NCBI RefSeq assembly: GCF_000621205.1
Contig: NZ_KK211232.1
Span: 116,609 to 180,608 of the forward strand
DNA length: 64,000 bases
Origin: Halotalea alkalilenta DSM 17697
Lineage (GTDB): Bacteria > Pseudomonadota > Gammaproteobacteria > Pseudomonadales > Halomonadaceae
Direction of reading: 5' to 3'
Each line of letters starts with the position of its first letter. Within the stretch, counting starts at the first letter, position 1. A program made the position numbers and the translations under genes. The notes under the pieces were generated by a model. It was not told the DNA's origin, ran no database searches, and worked only from the letters and a program-made list of their open reading frames with translations. Shown here in pieces: positions 7,660 to 15,939 of the stretch.

Positions 7660-7800
7660 ACCGAGTCTCGTCAGACCGCCCCCGGCGGTTGCCCTCGCCA
7701 TGGCGCCAATACCCCCTCGTATCGCGAGTCGAGCGGCACCAATCATGTTGACGAAAGCCTCCTCGGTCCCGTTCGAACCTTGGAGCGACTACTCCCTCGA
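7660..7800 (-). promoter_or_regulatory. yybP-ykoY manganese riboswitch
   Basis: The minus-strand leader of the GDT1-family gene contains the conserved blocks of this Mn2+-sensing aptamer: GGGAGTAG near 7797-7788, CGTCAACAT at 7753-7745, and a closing GGTCTGACGAGACT-like segment at about 7677-7663. E. coli alx/mntP leaders have GGGGAGTAG, CGTCAACAT and CAGGCGAGACC in the same order. Downstream, GGCGACG...CGAGCGCC followed by TTTT (about 7640-7617) could form a terminator, and the start codon is only a few bases from its weak GGAG, so translational control is also possible. Recognised by eye, not by a covariance model. Confidence 0.8.
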
Positions 7801-8040
7801 GCATCGACGCGCACCTTATCCGAACCTCGATACCGACTCAACAACCCCAGTTAAATCAACCAACTAAAAGAAACTACCAATGCAGGCAGAGTGTTCACCC
7901 CGGTTGAGTATCCAAACCGGGCTCACTATCTTCGGCAATGGATCTGCTTTCCCGCTGCACCAGGCGTGCCGGGGCACACGTAGGGCGACGCCTGCGGACG
8001 AGTCGATTAGAATGCCCTTTCCATGCCGAGGAACGCGCCA

Positions 8041-8832
8041 ATGAATCCAGCCGCACTGTGGCAGCAGGCCCGTGACGAAGCGATGGCGATCAGCCATCAG
8101 GAGCCGGAGCTCACGCCCTTGATGCTCGGCGCGATCCTCGACCGGCCTTCGCTGGGCGCAGGCCTTGCGCACCGCCTGGGGCGTCGCCTCGCCCATCCCG
8201 ATCTCGCCGCCGACCAGCTCACATCGCTGTTCGAGCAGCTGCTCGCCGGTCACGTCGAAATCGCCACGGGCATCGCGCTCGATCTCACCGCGATACTCGA
8301 ACGCGACCCCTCGGTGCGCCAGGTCAGCGAGGCGCTGCTCTATCTGAAGGGATTCCACGCCCTGACCACCCACCGCTTCGCCCACGCGCTATGGCATGAC
8401 GGCCGCCGGCAGATGGCGCGCTACCTGCAAAGCCGCAGCTCCGAGGTGTTCCAGACCGACATCCATCCCGCGGCAAGGATCGGCAACGGCGTATTCATCG
8501 ACCATGCCACCGGAGTGGTGATCGGTGAGACCGCGGAGATCGGCGACGATGTCTCGTTGCTCCAAGGCGTCACCCTGGGCGGTACCGGCAAGCAAAGCGG
8601 TGATCGTCATCCCAAGGTGCGCCGCGGCGTGCTGATCGGCGCCGGTGCCAAGGTGCTCGGCAACATCGAGATCGGCGAGGGCGCACGGATCGGTGCGGGC
8701 TCGGTGGTGCTGGACCCGGTGCCGCCGCATACCACCGCGGTGGGCGTGCCGGCACGGGTCGTCGGCGCCGCCGGCTGCGCCGTCCCGGCGCAGCGGATGG
8801 ACCACCGCCTCGACGGCTGCCACACCGGTTGA
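8041..8832 (+). CDS. cysE: Serine O-acetyltransferase
   Basis: Transfers acetyl from acetyl-CoA to L-serine, the first step of cysteine synthesis. The 263-aa protein has the N-terminal helical SATase domain (about 5-135) and a left-handed beta-helix of hexapeptide repeats (about 140-235), with [20 protein letters not shown] carrying catalytic Asp154/His155 and [14 protein letters not shown] forming the acetyl-CoA/serine loop. Start at 8041 has GAGGA nine bases upstream. Enteric CysE is about 273 aa, so length is normal. It converges on the acetyltransferase gene two bases downstream. Confidence 0.95.
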   Translation: MNPAALWQQARDEAMAISHQEPELTPLMLGAILDRPSLGAGLAHRLGRRLAHPDLAADQLTSLFEQLLAGHVEIATGIALDLTAILERDPSVRQVSEALLYLKGFHALTTHRFAHALWHDGRRQMARYLQSRSSEVFQTDIHPAARIGNGVFIDHATGVVIGETAEIGDDVSLLQGVTLGGTGKQSGDRHPKVRRGVLIGAGAKVLGNIEIGEGARIGAGSVVLDPVPPHTTAVGVPARVVGAAGCAVPAQRMDHRLDGCHTG

Positions 8833-8834
8833 AC

Positions 8835-9377
8835 TCAGCGCGGCGCGCTGTCACCCGCGCCCAGCGGGCGCTGCATCAGCACGGTATCGAGCCAGACGCC
8901 GTGCTTCCAGCCCACCGAGCGCAGCGTACCGACCCGCTCGAAGCCTACCTTCTCGTGCAGCCGGAGCGAGCCCAGGTTGGCGGAGTCACCGACCACTGCG
9001 ATCAGCTGCCGACCGCCCCTCTCCTGCGCGTCCTCTATCAACCGGGTCATCAGCGCCTCCCCCACACCTCGTCCGCGCCAGCGCGCATCGACGTAGACTG
9101 AGCTTTCGAGCGTGGACGAATAGGCCGGACGCGCCCGATAGGCGCCCGCATAGGCGTAGCCGATCGTCTCCCCAGCGCATCGCGCAACCCAATAGGGATG
9201 GTTCGCCTCGGCGAGCGTGATCCAGCGCCGGCGCATCTCGGCCTCATCGGGCGGATCGAGTTCGAAACTCGCCCGCCCATAGCGCACGGCCTCGGCATAG
9301 ATCGCAGTGATCGCGGCGATGTCCTCGGCCTCACAGGGATGCAAAGAAAATCCAGTGGATGGATCGATGGCAAGCAC
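8835..9377 (-). CDS. GNAT N-acetyltransferase, phosphinothricin acetyltransferase-like
   Basis: 180-aa single GNAT domain. The order of motifs matches the PAT/MnaT (YncA) group: N-terminal AITAIYAEAVRYGRASFELD, substrate loop IGYAYAGAYRARPAYSSTLE, acetyl-CoA P-loop WRGRGVGEALMTRLI (Q/RxxGxG/A) and LHEKVGFERVGTLRSVGWKHG. Family members acetylate phosphinothricin, methionine sulfoximine/sulfone or amines. The natural substrate here is unknown. It is divergent from the LysR regulator next door, which may control it. Confidence 0.85.
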   Translation of the reverse strand: MLAIDPSTGFSLHPCEAEDIAAITAIYAEAVRYGRASFELDPPDEAEMRRRWITLAEANHPYWVARCAGETIGYAYAGAYRARPAYSSTLESSVYVDARWRGRGVGEALMTRLIEDAQERGGRQLIAVVGDSANLGSLRLHEKVGFERVGTLRSVGWKHGVWLDTVLMQRPLGAGDSAPR

Positions 9378-9484
9378 GATGGGCTCCTGGCGGTGAATCG
9401 ATGGGCAAGCACAGGAGCAGGATGCTGCTTCTTCAACTCAAGAAGAAGGTTATCTTGGTTATGTCATCGATAAGGAAAACTTTG

Positions 9485-10375
9485 ATGAACGGCCTCGACC
9501 TCAACCAGCTGCACACCTTCATCGACGTGATCGAGCTTGGCAGCTTCTCCGCCGCCGCGGAGCATCGCGGGATCAGCCAGCCGGCGGTGAGCGCCCAGGT
9601 CCGCCAGCTCGAGCACCGCCTCGGCGTGCGCCTGATCGATCGCTCGGGCCGCCGTGCCCAGGCAACCGCCGCCGGCCAGGAGCTGTTGATCCACGCTCGG
9701 CGGATCGCGCAGGAGGTCGCCAGTACGCTCGAGACCCTGCAGCCCCACCGCGAAGGCACCCAGGGCCGGATTCGACTCGGCACCGGGGCCACCGCCTGCA
9801 TCCATTTGCTACCGCCGCTGCTCAAGCGGTTGAAGCAGCGGATGCCGGGACTCGACATCACCGTGCGCGCGGGCAACACCCAGGAGCTGCTCAAGCAGCT
9901 CGAGAGCAATAGCCTGGATCTGGCCCTGGTCACGCTTCCCGCCGCCGGGCGCAGCCTCGAGGTGATCGAGCTCTACCAGGACGAAATGGTCGCCGTGCTG
10001 CCGCTCAGCGAGGCCGACGGGCTCGAAGCGCTCGAGGCCACGCGATTCCTGAGCCAGCCGCTGATTCTCTACGAGAGCGCAGGCCATACTCGCCACCTGG
10101 TCGATCGCTGGTTCGCAGCCGCGGGAGAACGCCCGAAGCCGAGCATGGAGCTCGGCAGCGTCGAAGCGATCAAGCGTTTGGTGGGCGCGGGACTGGGCTG
10201 GGCGATCCTCCCCCGCCTGGCACTGCCGCCCGAGGGACGAGATGCAGAGATCGAGGGCCTCCCCCTCTCTCCACCGCTGGTGCGCTCGCTCGGGCTGGTG
10301 ATGCGTCGGGACAAGCGTTCTAGCCGAGCGCTGTACGAGACCGTCGAGGCACTGCTTTCACTGCGCACCTCTTGA
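9485..10375 (+). CDS. LysR-family transcriptional regulator
   Basis: 296-aa regulator. The winged helix-turn-helix occupies residues 1-65 (DLNQLHTFIDVIELGSFSAA...ISQPAVSAQVRQLEHRLG) and the effector-binding domain about 90-296. ATG 9485, preceded by AAGGA, begins the canonical NGLDLNQLHTF start; longer in-frame starts add a basic, non-homologous leader. The divergent intergenic region (9378-9484) contains TTATCTTGGTTAT, a plausible T-N11-A type LysR box. The effector is unknown; divergence from the acetyltransferase suggests that gene as the target. Confidence 0.86.
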   Translation: MNGLDLNQLHTFIDVIELGSFSAAAEHRGISQPAVSAQVRQLEHRLGVRLIDRSGRRAQATAAGQELLIHARRIAQEVASTLETLQPHREGTQGRIRLGTGATACIHLLPPLLKRLKQRMPGLDITVRAGNTQELLKQLESNSLDLALVTLPAAGRSLEVIELYQDEMVAVLPLSEADGLEALEATRFLSQPLILYESAGHTRHLVDRWFAAAGERPKPSMELGSVEAIKRLVGAGLGWAILPRLALPPEGRDAEIEGLPLSPPLVRSLGLVMRRDKRSSRALYETVEALLSLRTS

Positions 10376-10418
10376 GCCGAGACGCGCCCGCGTTATCCGG
10401 AAACGAAAACCAGAAACG

Positions 10419-10448
10419 AAAAAAGGAACCGAGCTTGCGCTCGATTCC
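10419..10448 (-). terminator. Terminator of the tRNA-Ser gene
   Basis: On the minus strand GGAATCGAGC-GCAA-GCTCGGTTCC followed by TTTTTT: a 10-bp stem (one G-T pair) with GNRA-like loop and T6, 14 bases after the tRNA. A textbook intrinsic terminator. Confidence 0.88.
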
Positions 10449-10461
10449 TCTTCGATATTCG

Positions 10462-10549
10462 TGGCGGAGAGGGAGGGATTCGAACCCTCGAAGCCTTGCG
10501 ACTTACACACTTTCCAGGCGTGCTCCTTCGACCACTCGGACACCTCTCC
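10462..10549 (-). tRNA. tRNA-Ser (GGA)
   Basis: 88-nt class II tRNA with long variable arm, anticodon GGA in CTGGAAA, T-arm GGTTCGAATCC and encoded CCA end (10464-10462). Acceptor stem GGAGAGG pairs with CCTCTCC-type 3' strand. It has its own promoter and terminator. Confidence 0.96.
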
Positions 10550-10589
10550 TGCACTCGCTGCGTTTCAAGCTGCGACGAGAACGGCGCAC

Positions 10590-10618
10590 ACTCTATCCGT
10601 TGCTCCTCGGTTTTGCAA
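10590..10618 (-). promoter_or_regulatory. Promoter of tRNA-Ser
   Basis: Minus strand: -35 TTGCAA (10618-10613), 17-bp spacer, -10 TAGAGT (10595-10590). It starts just at the end of the sensor-kinase frame and gives a short leader before the tRNA. Confidence 0.65.
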
Positions 10619-10623
10619 GCGAT

Positions 10624-11983
10624 TCAATCAGCTACCGCAGGCGGTGCGTTTCGGGCAAGCGGCAGGACGACGCTGGCGCGCAGCCCACGGGGCTTGGCGT
10701 CGTCGAGGGTGAGGTTGCCCCCATAGAGCAGCACCAGCTCATCGACGATCGCAAGGCCGAGCCCCGAGCCGGGCCGGCGCTCGTCGAGCCGCGCACCGCG
10801 CGCCGCGCGCCGTGACTCGCCCACGTGCCTCGCCGCTCATCCCCGGCCCATCGTCTTCGACCTCGATCAGGCAGCGGCCTGCCTGTTCGCCCACCCGCAG
10901 CAGCACCCGTGCGCTCGCCCAGTGGACGGCATTCTCGAGCAGGTTGCCGACCACCTCCTGGAAGTCGTGGGCGTCCATGCGCACCTCGAGCCCCTCGCCC
11001 AGCTCGGCGTGCAGCTCGATACCACGGCGTTCGGCGATGCGCCGCAGGCCCTGTACGATCGGCGCCAGCGCGGTCGCCACGGTGGCGCGCTGGCCCAGGG
11101 TGGTGGCACCGGCCGCGGAGGCACGGGCCAAGTGATGGCGCACTGCGGCATCGATCCTCGAAAGCTCGTCGCCGATCGCGCGCCGCGCATCGGGCTCGAG
11201 CCGTTCGGCGTGCATGCCGAGCACGCTGATCGGCGTCTTCAGCGCATGGGCGAGGTTGCCCGCAGCGGCGCGGCCATGTTCGATCAGCCGTCGGTCACGG
11301 GCGAGCACCTCGTTCATCGCCCGAGCGACGCCGGCGAGCTCCGCCGGCGCCTGGTCGTCGAGCCTATCGCTGTCGCCACGCTCGACCGCCTCGAGTTCGC
11401 GCTGCAGTTCGCGCAGCGGCCTCAGCCCAAGCCGTACGAGCAGGTAGAGGCCGACCAGCAGCAGCAGGCCGAAACCAAGCAGGGCAAAGCCGATCATCCG
11501 CTTGAACCGACCGATGTCGGCTGCAAGGTCGCCGACCGAAGCAGCCACCGCGACGCGCAGGGGCCGCTCGATCCCCGCGATCCGAAGCTCGAGGCTGGCG
11601 ACGCGCAGCCGCTCTCCCTGCGGGCCATCAAGCTCCCCATGCTGGTCGACATCCCCGAGGGCGAGCCGCTGGTCCCACAGCGAACGCGACACGCTCGACC
11701 CACCCTCGCCGTCGATCTGCCAGTACCAGCCCGAGTAGATTTGCTCGAAGCGGGGATCGTTCAAGCTCCGTCTCAGCCCGGGAGTCGATGCCCCCGGCAG
11801 GTATTCGACGTTGGCGGCGACCAAATCGAGGGTGGCGCCCAGATGATCGTCGAAGGCATCGCTCACCGCGCGCTGGAAACCGTAGGAGAGCAGCACACCG
11901 AGCAGCGGCAGCACCGCGAGGGTCAGCAGCAGCGAACCGATCAGCAACCGCGTCGAGAGCGCACGGGGCGCGCGCTCAGCCAC
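10624..11983 (-). pseudogene. PhoQ-like sensor histidine kinase, frameshifted in the ATP-binding domain
   Basis: Membrane sensor kinase. The first frame (11983-10739) has TM1 (about 12-34), a periplasmic sensor of about 120 aa, TM2 (about 165-185), HAMP, the PhoQ-type H-box LAHALKTPISVL, N-box NLLENAVHWA and G1 box EDDGPGM, then runs out of frame. The G2 box (RRPGSGLGLAIVDELVLLYGG) and C-terminus continue in another frame to 10624. Two tandem copies of CCGCGCG (10796-10809) sit at the break. Removing one 7-bp copy restores a continuous reading, GEARGRVTARGARLDERRPGSGLGL. So the gene is whole apart from a heptamer duplication, which could be real (switchable), a fixed mutation, or a sequencing artefact. 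The start overlaps the regulator stop by eight bases. Confidence 0.85.
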
Positions 11984-12638
11984 CCTCGGTCAACCGGTAG
12001 CCCTGGCCGCGCACGGTCTCGATGCAACCGTGGCCGAGCTTGCGCCTCAGCCGGCTGATCTGGACATAGATCACGTTGGAATCCGGCGCTTGGTCGCGAT
12101 CGTAGACGTGCTCGCTGAGTTCGCTACGCGAGACGATCCTCGGCGCGGCATGAAGCAGATAGGAGATCAGCCGCTGCTCCTGGGCGGAGAGCGCGATCGG
12201 CCTGCCGGTCAGGGTCAGGCTGCCGGTATGGGTGTCGAGACTGAGTTCGCCAAGACGCAGGACCGGGTGCGCATGGCCATGGCTGCGGCGTACCAGGGCA
12301 CGCAAACGGAACAGTATCTCACCGGTCTCGAACGGCTTGGTGACGTAGTCGTCGGCCCCGGCGGAAAACCCCGCCGCTTTGTCCGACCAGCGATCTCGCG
12401 CGGTGAGCACCAGTACCGGCAACTCGATGCCCCGCCCCCGCCACTCGCCCAGCCAGCGGGTGCCGTCGCCATCGGGCAGGCCGAGATCCAGCACCACGGC
12501 GTCATAGGTCTCGGTGTCGATCAAATAGTCGGCACTGCGCCCATCGAACGACTGCTCGACCAGCACGCCCGCCTGCTTGAGCGACGCCGCCAGGGCATCG
12601 CTGAGCGCAATGTCATCCTCGACCAGCAGTATCTTCAA
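11976..12638 (-). CDS. OmpR/PhoP-family response regulator
   Basis: 220-aa regulator. Receiver domain (1-118) has the acidic pocket EDD (7-9), phospho-acceptor Asp51 (VVLDLGLPDGDG), Thr at LTAR and Lys105 in VTKPFE. The C-terminal winged helix (about 125-218) ends SNVIYVQISRLRRKLG...TVRGQGYRL, as in PhoP/QseB/BqsR-type proteins. It overlaps its kinase gene by eight bases. A PepSY gene lies 39 bases upstream on the same strand, so the transcript is probably pepSY-regulator-kinase. Divergent PepSY genes suggest a system sensing divalent cations or cationic stress, which is inference. Confidence 0.9.
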   Translation of the reverse strand: MKILLVEDDIALSDALAASLKQAGVLVEQSFDGRSADYLIDTETYDAVVLDLGLPDGDGTRWLGEWRGRGIELPVLVLTARDRWSDKAAGFSAGADDYVTKPFETGEILFRLRALVRRSHGHAHPVLRLGELSLDTHTGSLTLTGRPIALSAQEQRLISYLLHAAPRIVSRSELSEHVYDRDQAPDSNVIYVQISRLRRKLGHGCIETVRGQGYRLTEGG

Positions 12639-12677
12639 ATCGCCCTCCTCGGCCGCTGCCCACCGTCCACAGCGGCG

Positions 12678-12998
12678 TCAACGCCGCCGCATCGCCTCGA
12701 TGTCGACACCCTCGATGCCGATCAGCCTGCCGCTTTCGGCGTCGAACTCGAATTCGACCCGCTGGTTCAGCTCGCCAAGCATCTCGATCTCATAGACCAG
12801 CCGCCCATCTTCGCGATCGAGCTCGACCTCGATGACCCGACCGACGTAGTGACGATCGAGCCAATCGAGCAGCTCGGACAAGGGAACGACACGCCCCTCG
12901 CGTACGGCCTCGTGAAGCGGCTGCCAATCGTCGGCGTAGGCTGCGCCGCTCAGCGACAGCGCGAGCGCCAAAGCGCCGGCGCGCAGGACTCGGGACAT
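12678..12998 (-). CDS. Periplasmic PepSY-domain protein
   Basis: 106 aa with a signal peptide (ALALALSLSGAAYA, cleavage after about residue 22) and a single PepSY domain: LSELLDWLDRHYVGRVIEVELD...GRLVYEIEMLGELNQRVEFEFDAESGRLIGIEG. PepSY domains inhibit peptidases or act as accessory sensors in two-component systems. First gene of the probable operon with the regulator and kinase, and divergent from a second PepSY-like gene, so likely both a target and a modulator of the system. Confidence 0.85.
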   Translation of the reverse strand: MSRVLRAGALALALSLSGAAYADDWQPLHEAVREGRVVPLSELLDWLDRHYVGRVIEVELDREDGRLVYEIEMLGELNQRVEFEFDAESGRLIGIEGVDIEAMRRR

Positions 12999-13057
12999 GA
13001 AAGCTCGCCAGGGCGGTCGGTGGATGGAATCTATGTCTTCACTTTACCCGGGGAAAG

Positions 13058-13077
13058 ATGAACGGCAAATGAACGGC
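13058..13077. promoter_or_regulatory. Direct repeat ATGAACGGC x2 with 11-bp period, candidate response-regulator box
   Basis: ATGAACGGC occurs at 13058-13066 and 13069-13077, an exact 11-bp period in the divergent region between the two PepSY-type genes. OmpR/PhoP-family regulators bind head-to-tail half-sites spaced by one helical turn, so this is the best candidate site for the adjacent regulator. Confidence 0.5.
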
Positions 13078-13180
13078 GCGTTCAGGCCCCGGACAGTCGG
13101 GGTGGTTTAAAAAGGTGGCCACTGGGCGGCGAGGCTGCCGCTCTTTTCAAAGCAGAGTTTCCAGATACCAGGAGCCAGTC

Positions 13181-13654
13181 ATGCAGATCAAACCTTTCCT
13201 CTATGCCCTCGTCATCCCCGCCACCCTCGGCGTCTCGAGCCTCGCCCAGGCCGATGGCGAGATCCCCTACGAGCGCCTCGGCGGCCTGCTCGACCAGGCC
13301 GAGGATTTCGGCTTCGTCGGTTTCGAGGAGATCAGCGTCGATGACCGCACCAAGCTCGAGATCGAAGGTTGGCGTGCAGACGGCTGGAAGCTCGAGCTCG
13401 ACGTGATGATCGACGACGGGCGCCGGATCAAGGAGGCGATGCGCGAGGCGAGCGCACCTGCCTGGGCACTCACCCGTGAACGCCTCAACGCAGCGCTCGA
13501 GGCCGGACGCAGCGCGGGAGTCACCCACTTCTCCCAGCTCGAGGTCGACCGTGACGGCTACATCGAGGTCGAGGGCCGCGACGACGGCGGACGGGAGATC
13601 GAGGTGCGCCTGAACAGCGCGGACTTCTCGGTGATCCGCATCGAACGGGACTGA
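13181..13654 (+). CDS. Periplasmic PepSY-like protein
   Basis: 157 aa: signal peptide (MQIKPFLYALVIPATLGVSSLAQA, about 24 aa), then two degenerate beta-alpha PepSY-like units ending GYIEVEGRDDGGREIEVRLNSADFSVIRIERD. The start has CAGGAG 8 bases upstream; a longer in-frame start would bury the signal peptide. It lies divergent from the PepSY-regulator-kinase operon and probably belongs to its regulon. Possible roles are ligand capture or kinase modulation in the periplasm; neither is shown by sequence. Confidence 0.8.
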   Translation: MQIKPFLYALVIPATLGVSSLAQADGEIPYERLGGLLDQAEDFGFVGFEEISVDDRTKLEIEGWRADGWKLELDVMIDDGRRIKEAMREASAPAWALTRERLNAALEAGRSAGVTHFSQLEVDRDGYIEVEGRDDGGREIEVRLNSADFSVIRIERD

Positions 13655-13711
13655 ATCACGCAGGCCTCGCGGGATAACTCCGCGAGGCCGCCGCGAAGCC
13701 TACTTCGAAGC

Positions 13712-14269
13712 TCAGTCCCAGCGTTCGATGAAATCGGCAGGGTCGAGGACCGGCAGGCGCTTGTCATGCCCGGTCTTGTGACCGATGTAGAGGAAGCCGA
13801 CCAGCTCGTCGATCGGGCTCAGGCCAAAGCCCTCGCGCACGATCGGGTGGTGGGCGAAGTCGCCGGTACGCCACATCGCGCCCAGTCCTTCGAGCTGGGC
13901 GGCGTAGAGCATCGCATGCGCCGCACAGCCGGCAGAGACCACCTGCTCGACCCGTGGCACCTTGGCGTTGTCCACGACCTTGGCGATCACCGCGATGATC
14001 AAGGGCGCGCGCAGCGCCTTCTGGCGGATCGAGTCCAGCTTTCCTTCCGAGACGTCGGGCTTGCGCGCACGTTCGGCGCGGGCACACAGCTCGCCGAGCC
14101 GCGCACGCCCCTCGCCCACGATCTCGACGAATCGCCAGGGGGTCAGCCCCTTATGGTCCGGTGCGCGCAGCGCGGCGCGGTAGAGCGTGTCGAGCTGGCT
14201 CGCCTCGGGAGCCGGGCCTTCGAGCTTGCCGTGGGAATTACGCTCGAGCAGCAGCGTCCTGGCATCCAT
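13712..14269 (-). CDS. Nitroreductase family protein, YdjA-like
   Basis: 185-aa FMN-dependent oxidoreductase of the compact YdjA subgroup. Evidence: RNSHGKLEGPAP near the N-terminus (YdjA family R-S motif), RAPDHKGLTPWRFVEI (FMN contact), the mid segment VEQVVSAGCAAHAMLYAAQLEGLGAMWRTG, and GFLYIGHKTGHDKRL. ATG 14269, with GGAG nine bases upstream, matches family starts. Uses NAD(P)H to reduce nitro compounds or quinones; physiological substrate unknown. It follows queF on the same strand after a 42-bp gap. Confidence 0.87.
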   Translation of the reverse strand: MDARTLLLERNSHGKLEGPAPEASQLDTLYRAALRAPDHKGLTPWRFVEIVGEGRARLGELCARAERARKPDVSEGKLDSIRQKALRAPLIIAVIAKVVDNAKVPRVEQVVSAGCAAHAMLYAAQLEGLGAMWRTGDFAHHPIVREGFGLSPIDELVGFLYIGHKTGHDKRLPVLDPADFIERWD

Positions 14270-14311
14270 CCTTCGTCTCCATGCTCGCAACAGGCATTCG
14301 CCCGCTGCAGG

Positions 14312-15166
14312 TTATTGGCGCGTCGTCCGGGCATCGAGCCAGGCGGGGTCGAGCGCATCGAGCGACGTGGCGCGACAGGGGTTGATATCGAGACCACCAC
14401 GTCGCGTGTAGCGAGCCATCACCGCGAGCCGCTCCGGGCGTGCGCGCTCGAGCAGATCGAGGAAGATCCGCTCGACGCAGTGCTCGTGGAAATCCTGGTG
14501 GTTGCGATAGGACACCAGGTAGGCGAGCAAGGTCGCGGCGACCAGGCGAGGCCCGCGATAGCGCACGACCACGCTGCCCCAGTCGGGCTGGCCGGTGACC
14601 GGACAGTTGGACTTGAGCAGATGCGAATGGAGCGTCTCCTCGACCACTTCATCCTCCACGCAGCGCAGCAGCGCCGGATTCGGCGAATAGTCCTCGATCC
14701 CGACATCCAGCCCATCGATGCAGCTTCCCGGCAGACGCACGGTGGCCAGTACCGGGTCGTCGACGCCGAACAGCGCCACCTCGACCTGTGCCCCCGCGGC
14801 CTGGCTCAGGTCGCGGCGCAGCAGCGCCGCGACCTCTGCCTCATGGGCATGACGCATCTGATTGAAACCGTTGAGATACAGCTTCCACGACTTCGACTCG
14901 ATCAGGTTGGGTGAGTTCGCCGGCACGGTGAAACGCGCAAGTCTCACCACCGGCTTGCCGCGCGGATCCAGCCAGGAGAGCTCGAAGGCCTGCCACTGGT
15001 CCAGCCCGACGAACGGCAGCGCCGCACCGGGAGCCAGGCCCAGCCCGGCGCGATTGGCGGCACGGGGGATGGGAAACAGAAGCCCCGCATCGTAGCGCTC
15101 GGGATAGCGCGATGCGTGACCGAGCGGGGCGTCATCGAGCCCTGGGTGTGTTGCATGATCGTTCAT
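14312..15166 (-). CDS. queF: NADPH-dependent 7-cyano-7-deazaguanine reductase
   Basis: Reduces preQ0 to preQ1 in queuosine biosynthesis. 284 aa, the long bacterial (YqcD-type) form with two tunnelling-fold halves. Catalytic Cys188 and Asp195 lie in LKSNCPVTGQPDWGS (E. coli Cys190/Asp197), and the QueF motif ESKSWKLYLNGFNQ (about 90-103) contributes the NADPH site. The ATG overlaps the stop of the upstream ABC permease (TGATG), so it is translationally coupled to the exporter although functionally unrelated. Confidence 0.95.
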   Translation of the reverse strand: MNDHATHPGLDDAPLGHASRYPERYDAGLLFPIPRAANRAGLGLAPGAALPFVGLDQWQAFELSWLDPRGKPVVRLARFTVPANSPNLIESKSWKLYLNGFNQMRHAHEAEVAALLRRDLSQAAGAQVEVALFGVDDPVLATVRLPGSCIDGLDVGIEDYSPNPALLRCVEDEVVEETLHSHLLKSNCPVTGQPDWGSVVVRYRGPRLVAATLLAYLVSYRNHQDFHEHCVERIFLDLLERARPERLAVMARYTRRGGLDINPCRATSLDALDPAWLDARTTRQ

Positions 15167-15939
15167 CAGTGACGAATCCCCTTGCCACGGTTGAGCATGC
15201 GCAGCGCCACGGCGAAGAACAGCACGTTGAACCCGACGATCGCCACCAGCGCCCAGCCCACCGCGATGTCGGAGACCCCGAGGATACCGAAGCGGAAGGT
15301 GTTGACCATATAGAGGATCGGGTTGAGCAGCGAGACGTGCTGCCAGAACTCGGGCAGGGTGTGGATCGAGTAGAACACCCCGCCGAGGTAGGTCAGCGGC
15401 GTGAGCACGAAGATCGGCACGATCGAGATATCGTCGAACTTGTTCGCCATCAGCGCATTGATGAAGCCGCCGATCGAGAACAGCGTCGCGGTGAGCACCA
15501 CCACCAGGCAGGTGAGCAGCGGATGGACCACCTCGAGCCGAGTGAAGAACATCGACACCAGGGTGACGATCAGGCCGACCAGCAGGCCTCGAGCGGCACC
15601 GCCGGCGATGAAGCCGGTAAGGATGGTCCAGCCCTGCATCGGCGAGACGATCAGTTCCTCGACCGAGCGCTGGAACTTGTTGCCGAAGAACGACGAAGCG
15701 ACGTTGGAGTAGCTGTTGGTGATCACCGACATCATGATCAGGCCCGGTACGATGTAGTCGATGTAGTCGAAGCCATCCATCTCGCCGACCCTCGAACCGA
15801 TCAGGTTGCCGAAGATCAGGAAGTACATCGCCATGGTGATCGAGGGTGGCAACAGGGTCTGCGGCCAGATCCGCATGAAGCGACGAATCTCACGCACCAC
15901 GATGGTCCATAGTGCGATCAAGGTCTGCTGTGCATTCAC
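15166..15939 (-). CDS. ABC-2 type transporter permease, YadH-like
   Basis: 257-aa permease with six membrane segments and the ABC-2 signature region (MQGWTILTGFIAGGAARGLLVGLIVTL). GTG start immediately follows the ATPase stop (TAAGTG), with GGAGGAA about ten bases upstream. Together with the ATPase it forms a YadG-YadH-type exporter; the substrate of this family is not established (polysaccharide or drug export is often assumed). Confidence 0.87.
   Translation of the reverse strand: MNAQQTLIALWTIVVREIRRFMRIWPQTLLPPSITMAMYFLIFGNLIGSRVGEMDGFDYIDYIVPGLIMMSVITNSYSNVASSFFGNKFQRSVEELIVSPMQGWTILTGFIAGGAARGLLVGLIVTLVSMFFTRLEVVHPLLTCLVVVLTATLFSIGGFINALMANKFDDISIVPIFVLTPLTYLGGVFYSIHTLPEFWQHVSLLNPILYMVNTFRFGILGVSDIAVGWALVAIVGFNVLFFAVALRMLNRGKGIRH

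Noticed and set aside
7600-7746. 49-codon N-terminal extension of the GDT1-family protein
   Set aside because: Overlaps the manganese riboswitch and is Arg-rich without homology.
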